From a virus, in IMG/VR virus record IMGVR_UViG_3300042261_001706, positions 1 through 34,065 of that record: a stretch of DNA of 34,065 nt; one strand, 5' to 3'. The position numbers and the translations under genes are program-made. Shown here in pieces: positions 7,985 through 16,462 of the stretch (the stretch's first letter is position 1; every line of letters starts with the position of its first letter). The notes below the pieces were generated by a model. It was given only the letters and a program-made list of their open reading frames with translations, was not told the DNA's origin and searched no databases.

Positions 7985-9520
7985 TCATGGGTTCAGCGTC
8001 TCCAAATCCGCCGACGAGTTGCTCGCACAACCTCCTGCGACGTTCTGCCAGAACAGCAAAAGGTTCGTCGTGCTGCCGCCGCCCCACCAGCGGCCAGATC
8101 CAAGCTGCCGCAAAATGTCGTTCGTCCCGCCGGAGGTCCGGTTGACGAATATGTCCCAGCGCAACTTAACGAAAGGCGGAATTGTATTGGTGACATGCTC
8201 GCCCTCGATGTCCACTGTGTAAATTCCATTGGTGCTGCTCTCCGCTTCGGCCTCGAAAGCGAAGTAGTTCGTGCGGTAGCCGATCTTCTGCTGGGTGCCG
8301 CCGCCGGTGACGCCTCCACCAATTCCAGGCGTCGACGTGTAGTAGCTCCAGGCTGTCCCGTCGTAGTTCGTGACGCTCGTGTCGCCATTGAGCTGTCCCC
8401 ACAATCTTCCGCTGCTACCCGAGCCGGTCATCGTCGTCAGTTGGATTTTTACGGAACTTCTCCATTTGCGGCACGCTGGGATCGTGATGTTGAAGGTTGC
8501 CGAATTGGTCGCCAGTGATACCGTCCCGCGAGAGATCCACACGCCAAGAAGCGATGCGGAGTTCGTTGGCGATCCGATGGTGACGCTCGTGGCGCTGTTC
8601 GTCGTCACGGGGCCGGCGCTGGACAAGATGTTGGTAATTCCACCGCCGCCGGAGACGGCCGCCGTGGTCTGCGTGGTGCCGTCAGCGAATCGCACGCCGT
8701 TGGTCATCACCGTCACGCCGTAGGTCCCGCCCGTCGAAATCGTTTGGAAGCCCTGGCCGAAGATGGACGCGCCGGCGATGTAAGGGTCGCCCGTGTTCCA
8801 TCTCATCCCAGCGAGCTGGTTGCTCGTGCCGAAGTTCTGAAGTCCGTTGAGGTAGACGATCTGTCCGGTGAGGCTCAACTGCCATAGGAGCTTGTCGTTG
8901 AAGATCTGGCGCTGGCGGAACGTGTTCGTCTCGGTGATGACGTTGGGCGCGCCGAGCTGGAAGATGCTTTGCGTGGAGGTCGCGGTGAGGAAGCCGTAAT
9001 TGAATACCGTGTTGCTGAGGTTCTGCATGTCCGTCGCGGAGATGGTGAGCACCCAGTTCGACGCGGCGAAGTAGTTGGTGTTCGCGAGGCCCGTCGCGGC
9101 AAAGATGCTGTTGACGGTGTTGGACAGGTTCTGCTGCTGCGCGAGCGCGGTGCCGGCGGTGTCGAACGACGGCGCGCCGGAGATCGCCGCCCACGGCAGC
9201 GACGGGACGTGTAGCGTATAGTTCGTGCCGTCCACGACGATGACGATGTTGCTGCCGGCGATGAGGTTCAACGCCGCGGCGCTGGCCGGCCATTCGGTGC
9301 GGCTCTCACCGCCGAGCGTCACGCTGCGCGCGGTGACGTTGGAGCTGTTGACGATGGCGAGGTTGGTGAACGAGTTGCCGCCGCCGTTCGCATCGGTGCC
9401 GAGCAGGAGCCGGTCAATCTGCCGCTCCACCGTCGCGCCGGAGCAGGAAAGAACCGCAAGCAGGAGAGCAACTCCGCAACTCTTCACTCTTAACTCTTCA
9501 CTCTTAACTTGCTTGTTCAT
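7985..9520 (-). CDS. Fibre-like protein with signal peptide and repeat-encoded N terminus
   Basis: A 511-residue protein. Residues 1-14 (MNKQVKSEELRVKS) are encoded by a heptamer repeat tract, and a hydrophobic leader with a lipobox-like cysteine (VALLLAVLSCSGA) follows. The body is N/T/S/G-rich with fibre-like repeats (NLSNTVNSIFAATGLANTNY, MQNLSNTVFNYG). Its ATG overlaps the upstream stop as ATGA. It resembles the other signal-peptide fibre of this operon in composition and placement. The true start may be later, at the leader, if the heptamer tract entered the coding region recently. Function is inferred as a fibre or surface adhesin. Confidence 0.65.
   Translation of the reverse strand: MNKQVKSEELRVKSCGVALLLAVLSCSGATVERQIDRLLLGTDANGGGNSFTNLAIVNSSNVTARSVTLGGESRTEWPASAAALNLIAGSNIVIVVDGTNYTLHVPSLPWAAISGAPSFDTAGTALAQQQNLSNTVNSIFAATGLANTNYFAASNWVLTISATDMQNLSNTVFNYGFLTATSTQSIFQLGAPNVITETNTFRQRQIFNDKLLWQLSLTGQIVYLNGLQNFGTSNQLAGMRWNTGDPYIAGASIFGQGFQTISTGGTYGVTVMTNGVRFADGTTQTTAAVSGGGGITNILSSAGPVTTNSATSVTIGSPTNSASLLGVWISRGTVSLATNSATFNITIPACRKWRSSVKIQLTTMTGSGSSGRLWGQLNGDTSVTNYDGTAWSYYTSTPGIGGGVTGGGTQQKIGYRTNYFAFEAEAESSTNGIYTVDIEGEHVTNTIPPFVKLRWDIFVNRTSGGTNDILRQLGSGRWWGGGSTTNLLLFWQNVAGGCASNSSADLETLNP
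9481..9508. repeat. Heptamer tandem tract, four units
   Basis: Four 7-bp units alternate TCTTCAC and TCTTAAC (read on the minus strand as GTGAAGA and GTTAAGA). The tract lies inside the first codons of the fibre-like gene. The same unit family occurs at 25676-25712 and 25879-25913. Confidence 0.85.
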
Positions 9521-10377
9521 ACTTCAACCTTCCACCAGAGCTGAAAACCCGGGACCTTTGGCGCGCCGGAGAGAAGCAGTTTGAAGCCATCCGCCGTCGT
9601 CTCCTGAATGGCCCAGAGGCCGATGCTCTGCGCCGTGCCGTCGGGCGCGTGGACGGCCAGCTCGACGAAATGATAGGTGCCGCTCTTCGGCACGCTGAAC
9701 GTGATCTCCGCCACGTCCACGCCGACGGCCAGCGGGGACTTCGCGCTCTCGGCAAACTCCGTCGCGGTGGCCGCGCCGACCTCGGCGGTGTCGTAGGTGA
9801 CGCGGGAGACGAGGTTGATCTCGCAGTCGAGGTCGGCCTCGAAGGTGTCCGTCTTGAAACCGGGGCCGAAGTTGTAGTCGGTGACGAAGAGCCGCGCGCC
9901 GAGCACGTCGCTATCGGCGAAGTGGAGCAGCCGGCACGCGAGGATCTGCGCGGAAAAGACGTTGATGAAGGGCGCCCAGTGCGCCTCGCTGGAGCCGTCG
10001 CCGTCGAGCAGCCACCAGTAATCGCCCGTATCGAGCTGCTTCACGATCTGGCGCGGCAGGATGCCGGTGAGCGCGAGCCGCGCCGCGAGGTCCGCCGTCT
10101 CGGTGATGACTTCGCGCCCGCGGTTGAGCGCTAGATTCTCGTAGATTTCCACGACCGGCTGGCGGTCGTCCACGAGCATGGGCGATTCGTTGAAGTCGGC
10201 GGGGACCTTCCCGGCCTTCGCTGCGACAAAGATGACGAGGCCCGTCTCGGCCATCGCCGTGGCGAACTTCACGAAGGCGTCCTTGTCGTCGCCGGAGATC
10301 ACCGTCACGCCGCGCAACGCCGCGCTGGCGCGCAGGAGTCCGGCGATGGTGGTGTTGAGGCCGAGCACGTCGTTCAT
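9517..10377 (-). CDS. Hypothetical structural protein, head-tail or tail
   Basis: A 286-residue protein whose start MNDVLGLNTT overlaps the stop of the virion-morphogenesis gene (ATGA). The sequence is beta-rich in the second half (GTYHFVELAVHAPDGTAQSI) and contains DTGDYWWLLDGDGSSEAHW. Position between the tail-completion-like gene and the exported fibre-like gene suggests a tail terminator or joining protein. No family recognised. The function is unassigned. Confidence 0.65.
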   Translation of the reverse strand: MNDVLGLNTTIAGLLRASAALRGVTVISGDDKDAFVKFATAMAETGLVIFVAAKAGKVPADFNESPMLVDDRQPVVEIYENLALNRGREVITETADLAARLALTGILPRQIVKQLDTGDYWWLLDGDGSSEAHWAPFINVFSAQILACRLLHFADSDVLGARLFVTDYNFGPGFKTDTFEADLDCEINLVSRVTYDTAEVGAATATEFAESAKSPLAVGVDVAEITFSVPKSGTYHFVELAVHAPDGTAQSIGLWAIQETTADGFKLLLSGAPKVPGFQLWWKVEV

Positions 10378-10949
10378 CGCTTGCCTCCGTTGTTCCAGGC
10401 GTCCTCGATGGCGGCGGAGATCGCGCCGCCGTAGCTCGGCACGCAATCCTCGATGCCTGTGCGGATCGGCGCGCGCTCGGGGAACTTGATCGTGCGGCTC
10501 TTGAACGTGAACGCACGCTCCGCGACGCGCTTGTGCTCCTTCTTGGCGAAGATCGCGCCGCCGCGTCCGTTGCGGAGCAGGTTGCCCTTGGCGTCGGCGC
10601 GCAGCCGCGTGATGCCGCCGGTGGCCTTGCGCTGGAAGCTGCCGCCGAACTCGTGGATGGCGGCGTAAAAGATGTTCGTGCCGATGGCCGATGTCACGGT
10701 CCGGCCCGTGACGCGCGCGGGCGTCGCGCGCAGCGAGCGCCGGAGCAGGCCACTGCGCACGCCGAGCTTGTGCTCCGATGGCGGGAACGGGCCTTCGCCT
10801 GTGAGCCGCTCATCCTCGATGTGCGTCTTGGTCTGCTGGTTCTGGAAATCCATCGCCGCCGCGATGGCCGCGCCGATGCCGCGCTCGTTCAGGTCGCGAA
10901 TGTTCTCCGCGATCTGCCGGGCGTTGGAAGTGATGGCGATGGCGATCAT
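10374..10949 (-). CDS. Virion morphogenesis (gpG/HK97 gp10-like) protein
   Basis: A 191-residue protein starting MIAIAITSNARQIAENIRDL. It has the pattern of head-tail joining or tail-completion proteins: an N-terminal helix, QNQQTKTHIEDERLTGEGP, then GLLRRSLRATP and a segment NIFYAAIHEFGG, a variant of the YA..HE.G motif of the Mu G / gp10 family. It overlaps the upstream stop by four bases. It probably completes the tail or the connector. The basic C-terminal portion supports contact with nucleic acid or the portal ring. Confidence 0.75.
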   Translation of the reverse strand: MIAIAITSNARQIAENIRDLNERGIGAAIAAAMDFQNQQTKTHIEDERLTGEGPFPPSEHKLGVRSGLLRRSLRATPARVTGRTVTSAIGTNIFYAAIHEFGGSFQRKATGGITRLRADAKGNLLRNGRGGAIFAKKEHKRVAERAFTFKSRTIKFPERAPIRTGIEDCVPSYGGAISAAIEDAWNNGGKR

Positions 10950-11572
10950 GCGATGGCGAACCGGCGGTAAGCGTTGAGGATCTCGACGACCTGCGGCGTG
11001 AGCTTCACGTCGCCGAGCTTGGACTCCGCGTCCGGCTTCGCTCCGACGGAGACGCCGAGCTTGTCCATCGCGGCCCAGACGTGGCGGCACTGCATGAGCC
11101 ACGCGAGCTTGAGATCGTCCGGCAGAGACGCCGCGCCGGTCGGCGGCGTGGTGGAATAGCCCTGGTCCGCCGGCTCCTTCGTCTCCCACCAGTATCCGCC
11201 GGTGAAGGTGATGCGGCCGATGGCGAGGTCGGTGCTCAACGGAGAACCGAAGCTCACCCAGCCGCTCTCCGCTCGCCAGTTCTCGACGGCGTTGGCGTCC
11301 TCGATGAAGCCTTCGGTGGCGTTCTCCTTCACCTCGACCTTGGCGATGGACTCGACCGGGTAACGGTCCACGATGACGTTGTCCGCTCCGGCGGGGAACG
11401 TCATCGTCGCGCCGACGGCGCGGTAAAACTTGCGGTTGCAGAAACGCTCGAACTGCGCCGCGACGCCGAGGCCGAGGTCGGCGATGACCGTGTCGAGCGC
11501 CGTCTGCGTGCGGATGGCCGGCGCGAGCAGGTGCGCCTTGAGCGTGGCGAGGTTGGAAAGTCCGGCGTTCAT
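10946..11572 (-). CDS. Head-tail connector (gp6-like)
   Basis: A 208-residue protein starting MNAGLSNLATLKAHLLAP. The pattern (LDTVIADLGLGVAAQFERFCNRKF, then YPVESIAKVEV, then ITFTGGYWW, then LPDDLKLAWLMQCRHVW) is typical of phage head-tail connector proteins of the gp6/Gp15-like group, which ring the portal. The start overlaps the stop of the small upstream gene. Placement after capsid genes and before the gpG-like gene fits this role. Confidence 0.75.
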   Translation of the reverse strand: MNAGLSNLATLKAHLLAPAIRTQTALDTVIADLGLGVAAQFERFCNRKFYRAVGATMTFPAGADNVIVDRYPVESIAKVEVKENATEGFIEDANAVENWRAESGWVSFGSPLSTDLAIGRITFTGGYWWETKEPADQGYSTTPPTGAASLPDDLKLAWLMQCRHVWAAMDKLGVSVGAKPDAESKLGDVKLTPQVVEILNAYRRFAIA

Positions 11573-11706
11573 GGCTTCTTGACTTGCGAGATCATCGTTG
11601 CGGCCGGAGTGGGCCGCGGACCAGCCGCCAGAGGCGGACGCTGCGCCCTGCGCGTCGTGAGATCGCGCGAGCGCAGCATCCGGTTCTCTGGGGAGTGGTT
11701 TTGCAT
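11569..11706 (-). CDS. 45-residue ORF in the connector region
   Basis: A 45-codon frame starting MQNHSPENRMLRSRDL and ending VKKP. It is arginine/proline-rich. Its stop overlaps the connector ATG (ATGA), and its start lies just after the upstream stop, so it fills an otherwise empty interval in a tightly packed operon. No family is recognised. The length and arginine bias could also reflect a leader without function. Confidence 0.5.
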   Translation of the reverse strand: MQNHSPENRMLRSRDLTTRRAQRPPLAAGPRPTPAATMISQVKKP

Positions 11707-11708
11707 GG

Positions 11709-11885
11709 TCACTTCACGTCGGTGACGAGAGCGCCGAGGGCGGCGCGGCGCGCGGGCGCGACCTCGAAGATGTCGCCGGGATTCCGGTGCTGATCATCCT
11801 CGTGGAGGTGGACCACGGCCTTGACCTTGACCTTCGCCGGTTTTTCCGGCGCGGGCTTGGTTTCGATTTTGTCCTTGTCCGCCAT
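11709..11885 (-). CDS. Small phage protein, hypothetical
   Basis: A 58-residue protein starting MADKDKIETKPAPEKPAKVK, with a lysine/proline-rich head and a compact tail containing HRNPGDIFEV. The H...PGD.FEV pattern appears in short proteins encoded between capsid and connector genes in many phages. It may be a small head-completion or decoration protein, unconfirmed. It is spaced two bases from the next gene, as expected in this operon. Confidence 0.65.
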   Translation of the reverse strand: MADKDKIETKPAPEKPAKVKVKAVVHLHEDDQHRNPGDIFEVAPARRAALGALVTDVK

Positions 11886-11893
11886 GTGGCTCC

Positions 11894-12328
11894 TTAGTTG
11901 CCCAGCCGCGTCGGTTTGACGTAGCCGGTCACGATCACCGTGATGATGTTCGTGGAGGGGTTGATGATGGTGCCGAGTCGGACGTAACCGATGGCGCCGA
12001 GCGTCAGGTTCGTGTTCTGCACGGCGGTCGTGTTCGCCACCTGGCTGACCTGGAGCGTCGCGATCGGCGCGGCGTCGTAGGTGGAGCCGTCGAGCGACTT
12101 CATCAGCGTGGCCGTCGGCGCGTCCGTGGCGGTGCCCGCGGCGGTGACAGCGAACTTGATGCCGATGTCGTTGGCCTTGGTGGCCGTGAACGCGCCGCCG
12201 TTGATGGTGTTGGTGGTGTTCGGCGCGAAGACCATGTTCGTGCCGAGTTGGGTGCCGGCGTATTGCTGCGCCGAGGCGATGCCCGCGCACAGCGCGAGCA
12301 TCATGCAGACTGCGATCAGTTTCTTCAC
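11894..12328 (-). CDS. Exported protein in head operon, hypothetical
   Basis: A 144-residue protein beginning MKKLIAVCMMLALCAGIASA|QQ, a textbook signal peptide. The mature 123 residues are threonine/asparagine/valine-rich beta sequence (NTINGGAFTATKANDIG). It lies directly downstream of the capsid gene, where head decoration proteins are usually encoded, but the leader predicts export from the cytoplasm. It may be a host-derived or envelope-acting protein, or a decoration protein with an uncleaved leader. No family is recognised. Confidence 0.65.
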   Translation of the reverse strand: MKKLIAVCMMLALCAGIASAQQYAGTQLGTNMVFAPNTTNTINGGAFTATKANDIGIKFAVTAAGTATDAPTATLMKSLDGSTYDAAPIATLQVSQVANTTAVQNTNLTLGAIGYVRLGTIINPSTNIITVIVTGYVKPTRLGN

Positions 12329-12409
12329 TGTGTTTGTCCTTATGTTGTTGGTTGAGCGTTTGCCGTCGGGGCCGGCCGCGTCTCCGCGACCGGCCCTCCG
12401 GGCAATGGG

Positions 12410-13633
12410 TTACTGGGCGGCCAGGGTGAGCTTGGCGAACGCCGTGGCGGCGCGGATGATGACGCCCGCGCGCATCACGCCGCGGTAGGCGATCTGGTTG
12501 TAATCGAAGTAGAACGAGTCGCTCGCGGCGAACTCGAACTGCTTGCGGATTCCGACGGCGCAACCCTGCGGGTCGCCGAAGACAGCCACGACGTTTCCGG
12601 CGCTGTCCGTGGAGGGCATGGCGTCGGCCAGGACGACCGGGTAGCCGAGGATGCTGCCGATGGCGTTCGGCGCGGGAGCTTCCAGAGCGTTCTGGAATAC
12701 CGGGCGGCCGTTGGCATCCTTGACGAGCACGATCTTCGCCATGATGGACGGATGCACCCACCACTTGCAGGCCCGGCGCAGCGTGCCCGCCGCGACGGTG
12801 GTGAGGCACTTCACGAAGTCATCCACGTCGAGCGCGGAGACGGTCGTGTTGCCGTTGGCGGCCGTCGCGGCGGTGCCGCCGCTGGCGATGCCGGTGTAGT
12901 TGCCGTCGGTGGTGTCGTTGCTGCCGTCGGCCGCGAACGCCGCCCAGTCGAGCCGGTAGGCGCACGCCTCGCCGAAGTCGGCGAGCACGTCGGCGACCAC
13001 GTCAATATCCGCCTCCTCGATGAGCGCGCGGGCGACGCCGATGAGCACGCCCATGTCGAGCATCGTGAGGTTGACCGAGGTGCCAGCCTTGTTGCTGTCA
13101 GCGCCGATCTGGCCAGCGCCGGTCAGCATCCACAACGCCACCGGACGCGCCGTCTTCACGGGCATCGTCTGGAGATATTTGCTGACGGAGCGCACGCCGA
13201 GCGTGGACCACGCGCCGTAGGTGCTCAGCACGTCATAGACGTCCTGCGCGACCTCGTTGTTGATGACCGTGGAGCCGGGCGTGCTGCTCTCCAGCAACGC
13301 TTTGGCCTCCGGGCGCAGCTCCATCTTCGCGCCCGCGCCGGCCAGCAGCAGGGTCTTGAGGATGCTGCGGACCTTGTTCTCGTCGGACATGATGCGGCGG
13401 ATCGGGTCGCCATTGGCGCGAACGATGTCGCTGCGGAGCGAGACCTGCGCGCGCTGGATCTGCTGCAAGAGCACGGCCTGGTCGTTGGTGACAGTCTTGA
13501 TGCGGTTGATCTCCGCGATCGCGCCCTTGGTTTCCTGGCTCAGCGTGGCGACTTCCTGCTTCACGGCCTTCTGCTCCGTTTGCAGCGTCTCGACGCCGCC
13601 GAGAACCTTCGTTTGAAATTCCTGATTTTCCAT
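12410..13633 (-). CDS. Major capsid protein, HK97 fold
   Basis: A 407-residue protein. Residues 1-90 form a charged coiled coil (VETLQTEQKAVKQEVATLSQ), the scaffolding delta domain of HK97-type capsids that the prohead protease removes. The remainder contains typical capsid segments: TVINNEVAQDVYDVL, ARALIEEADIDVVADVL and WWVHPSIMAKIVLVKDANGR, then GSILGYPVVLADAMP and a C-terminal FYFDYNQIAYRGVMRAGV. It is adjacent to the protease gene, as expected. Forms the shell of the head. Confidence 0.9.
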   Translation of the reverse strand: MENQEFQTKVLGGVETLQTEQKAVKQEVATLSQETKGAIAEINRIKTVTNDQAVLLQQIQRAQVSLRSDIVRANGDPIRRIMSDENKVRSILKTLLLAGAGAKMELRPEAKALLESSTPGSTVINNEVAQDVYDVLSTYGAWSTLGVRSVSKYLQTMPVKTARPVALWMLTGAGQIGADSNKAGTSVNLTMLDMGVLIGVARALIEEADIDVVADVLADFGEACAYRLDWAAFAADGSNDTTDGNYTGIASGGTAATAANGNTTVSALDVDDFVKCLTTVAAGTLRRACKWWVHPSIMAKIVLVKDANGRPVFQNALEAPAPNAIGSILGYPVVLADAMPSTDSAGNVVAVFGDPQGCAVGIRKQFEFAASDSFYFDYNQIAYRGVMRAGVIIRAATAFAKLTLAAQ

Positions 13634-13666
13634 AGTCTGATTTTCCTTCGTGGGTTGTGGTTGTGA

Positions 13667-14350
13667 TTACTGTGTCCTGACCGCTGCCTCGAACTTCCGC
13701 AGGAACTCCTCGTGCATCCGATGGCGGGCCAGCGCGGCGGCATCGGAGCCGTCGGCCGCGTTGGCGGTGTTGCGCTTGGAGACTTCGGCGGAAATGAAAT
13801 CAATGTCGCTGTCGGCGAGCGCGCCGCTCTTGTAGGCGCGCGCGATGGCGACGGCGTTCGGGTTGGCCGGTATGACAACGGCGGAGAGTTCAATCTGCTG
13901 CTGCTCGATGAACACGCGGCGGACGTCCGTCTTCGCGTCGAGCTTCAGCTCGGCGAGCTGCTGGCTCCAGCCTTCGTCGTTCTGCCAGAGCGAGCGCACC
14001 GGCACGAAGCCGACGCTCACCGCCGGAAGAAAACCTCCCTGCAACATCCGCCAGCCGAGCTGCGCGAGCGTGTTCTCGGCCACGTCCTTCGCCCACTGGA
14101 CCGTCTCGACGAGCTTGCGGCCGGCGACCTTGAAATCCACCACCTTGCCCAGCAGGCACGCGATGGAGTCGTAATTGTGGCTGTCCACGAATGGCGCGTT
14201 TTTCTCGAAGCGGTCGAAGCGCCAGCCGTCGGCGCGGATGACCTCGCGGTAGCTGTCCACGGTCTCGTCGCTGGCGACGTATTCGACCGTGCCGGCCTTC
14301 TCATCGAGGACGCGGACTTCGGGGTGAATGGTGCGGCGGAGTGTGTTCAT
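13667..14350 (-). CDS. Prohead protease, HK97 family
   Basis: A 227-residue protein starting MNTLRRTIHPEVRVLDEKAG, chosen because this ATG lies next to the portal stop and begins the fold. Family landmarks include the histidine in FVDSHNYDSI (about residue 58) and the serine in PAVSVGFVPV (about residue 117), which match the S78-type serine protease catalytic pair. It cleaves the capsid scaffold domain during maturation. The extended C-terminal tail is probably autocleaved. It is followed by the capsid gene. Confidence 0.88.
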   Translation of the reverse strand: MNTLRRTIHPEVRVLDEKAGTVEYVASDETVDSYREVIRADGWRFDRFEKNAPFVDSHNYDSIACLLGKVVDFKVAGRKLVETVQWAKDVAENTLAQLGWRMLQGGFLPAVSVGFVPVRSLWQNDEGWSQQLAELKLDAKTDVRRVFIEQQQIELSAVVIPANPNAVAIARAYKSGALADSDIDFISAEVSKRNTANAADGSDAAALARHRMHEEFLRKFEAAVRTQ

Positions 14351-14351
14351 G

Positions 14352-16460
14352 TCAGTTCGGCTCCTGTTCGGCCACCGCGACGCAGTGGCAGTTGATGACG
14401 TTGCCCGGCTTTCCGTTCGGGTCACCGGGATAATCGAGGTCTTCGCCGCCGACATGGAACGGCTCGTCCACGGGCACGGTCTGGCCGTTGGCGGCTTCGT
14501 GCGCGTCGCGGACGTTATCGAGGCCGCTGGTGAGCCATCGCTTCCAGCGGATGCCGGCGGTCTTCATGGCGAGGTCGCGGGAGCTGCCGTAGGCGGCGCT
14601 CGTCTCGGTGCTGGCGACGACGCGGGCCTTGCCCTCGGAGATGTCGTTGAACTCCCCGCGGATGCGCTTGGCCATGCCTCCGATGCCGTCGCCGTCCACC
14701 ATGCCCTGCGCGATCTGCTCCTTGATGCGCTCGAAGATGTCGTCAGATACGCCCTTCATCTTGTTCTGGCGGCCCGCGAGGAACTCCATCGCCTGCTGCG
14801 GCGGGTATTTCCAGACATCGTCCTTGCCGATCTCGTCGAAGAGTTGCTGGCCGGCGGTGTTGAGCGCGTCCTGGGCGACGCTGCGCATCGCGGCCCAGAG
14901 CTTCGTGCCGAAGGACTCCTTGTCGAACACCATATCCGCCGCCGCGCCCGCGCGGACGAGCGACTTCTCCACCGGCTGGTAGTGCAGTTCAATCTTGCGG
15001 AGCGTCTCGGCGCGCGCCTCGAAGAGGATGCGGTTGAACTTCGACTCGAAGAGCTTGATGAAGGCCCGGCGCTTCGCGGCGTGCGTTTTCCAAAGCGCGA
15101 TCTCGTGCGCGGGGCGCGCGCGCTGGAATGTCGTCTCGCCGTTCCGTAGAACGCGAAGCATCTGCTGCACCGCATCGCCATCCTCCGGCGCGACGCCGTC
15201 CGCGCCCTGCGTGAAGGCCGGGTCTTTCTGCGGCGGCGCGGACTCGGCGCTGCCGACGGGCGCGACGCTGTAGGGCAGATAGCCCACATCCCAGCCGTCG
15301 AACTCCGGCAGGTCGAGATGGAGGTAGTCGTTGACCTTCTCCATCGGCATCCCGACCTGCCACAACTTCACCGCCGTGTCGGCGCGCTCGCGGCGGACCT
15401 CCTGCATGACGGGGTGATCGTCCCAGTCGAGCGCGACGCGCGCCACGCGGCCTGCGGCCATGCGGGCGACGATGCTCTCGACGGCGGAGCAAATCTTGTT
15501 GCCCGTCGGGATGCAGGTCTCGTGGATGAGCATGAAGTAATCGCTCGCGCTGCCGATGGAGTAGGACGCCTTCACGTCGGCCATGCTCGGCGGGACGCCG
15601 AAGGCCATGAAGATCTCGTGGCGGTTCTGCAAGCGCGCGGCCATCACGTTCTGGTCGAGCGGCTGGACCTTCGCGTCCTCGATCGTCACGTCCCCGGATA
15701 GGAACGTGGGTCGGAACTGTCCGCGCATGGAGAGGTCGCGCTTCATGCGGAGCTGCTCGGTGATCTGCTGGTGCTGCTCGTCGCTGACCATGCCGCCCTT
15801 GGCGATGACATAGACGCCCTGGTCGCCCGCGGCGCGCATCAGGTTGCGGTTGTAGACGCCCGTGGCGTGGTCGGCGTCGGCGGCGACGTTCGCGGAGGCG
15901 TATTCGCTCATGCCGCGGATGGCGTCGTATGGGTTCCAGTATTTCAGATGCACCAGCTCGTCGGGCATGAGCGTGTGGCGCTGGCCGCGCGCATCGGTGA
16001 GCGTCCACGCCACCAGCGCGTCGCCGCGCATCACGGCCATCATCCGGTCGGGCCGGGCGATGATGAGCTTGCCGCGCAGCGACGCGCCAGCAACATCAGG
16101 GAACGGCACGCGCCACTCGTCGGGCAGGATCCAGAACGCCTCGCCTTCGAGCTTGAGCCAGCCGACCGTGGCCTCGATGAAATCCGCTCGCGACATGCCG
16201 AGAGCCGGGTCTCGCCAGATCGCGTCGAGGGCCGGGTCTTCGATGGACTCGCCGGCATCATCGCAGAAGTAGAACGGCACGGAGGCGATCGGGCCGGAGA
16301 TTTTCTTGATGGCTCGCTGCACCCAGACGGAGTTCCTGAACGGCTGCGTCAGCGCGTCCGCGCTCGCGCCGCTGCGGCCGGGTTGGTTGAAATAGCGGTC
16401 GAACGAGGACCCGCGGACGATCATCTCGGCGGCGGCTTTGATTCGGGAGATCATGTTCAT
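14352..16460 (-). CDS. Portal protein fused to MuF-type head morphogenesis domain
   Basis: A 702-residue protein starting MNMISRIKAAAEMI, two bases after the large terminase stop. Residues 1 to about 400 match HK97-type portals (RNSVWVQRAIKKISGPIASV, PDELVHLKYWNPYD, AFGVPPSMADVKAS). The C-terminal 250 residues contain the Mu F / SPP1 gp7 fold, with STETSAAYGSSRDLAMK, KRWLTSGLDNVRDAHEAANG and a closing VINCHCVAV. In many phages these are separate genes; here they are one frame, so the portal ring would carry its own MuF domains inside the head. The junction (about residues 420-470) is proline/glycine-rich. Confidence 0.85.
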   Translation of the reverse strand: MNMISRIKAAAEMIVRGSSFDRYFNQPGRSGASADALTQPFRNSVWVQRAIKKISGPIASVPFYFCDDAGESIEDPALDAIWRDPALGMSRADFIEATVGWLKLEGEAFWILPDEWRVPFPDVAGASLRGKLIIARPDRMMAVMRGDALVAWTLTDARGQRHTLMPDELVHLKYWNPYDAIRGMSEYASANVAADADHATGVYNRNLMRAAGDQGVYVIAKGGMVSDEQHQQITEQLRMKRDLSMRGQFRPTFLSGDVTIEDAKVQPLDQNVMAARLQNRHEIFMAFGVPPSMADVKASYSIGSASDYFMLIHETCIPTGNKICSAVESIVARMAAGRVARVALDWDDHPVMQEVRRERADTAVKLWQVGMPMEKVNDYLHLDLPEFDGWDVGYLPYSVAPVGSAESAPPQKDPAFTQGADGVAPEDGDAVQQMLRVLRNGETTFQRARPAHEIALWKTHAAKRRAFIKLFESKFNRILFEARAETLRKIELHYQPVEKSLVRAGAAADMVFDKESFGTKLWAAMRSVAQDALNTAGQQLFDEIGKDDVWKYPPQQAMEFLAGRQNKMKGVSDDIFERIKEQIAQGMVDGDGIGGMAKRIRGEFNDISEGKARVVASTETSAAYGSSRDLAMKTAGIRWKRWLTSGLDNVRDAHEAANGQTVPVDEPFHVGGEDLDYPGDPNGKPGNVINCHCVAVAEQEPN

Positions 16461-16462
16461 CG

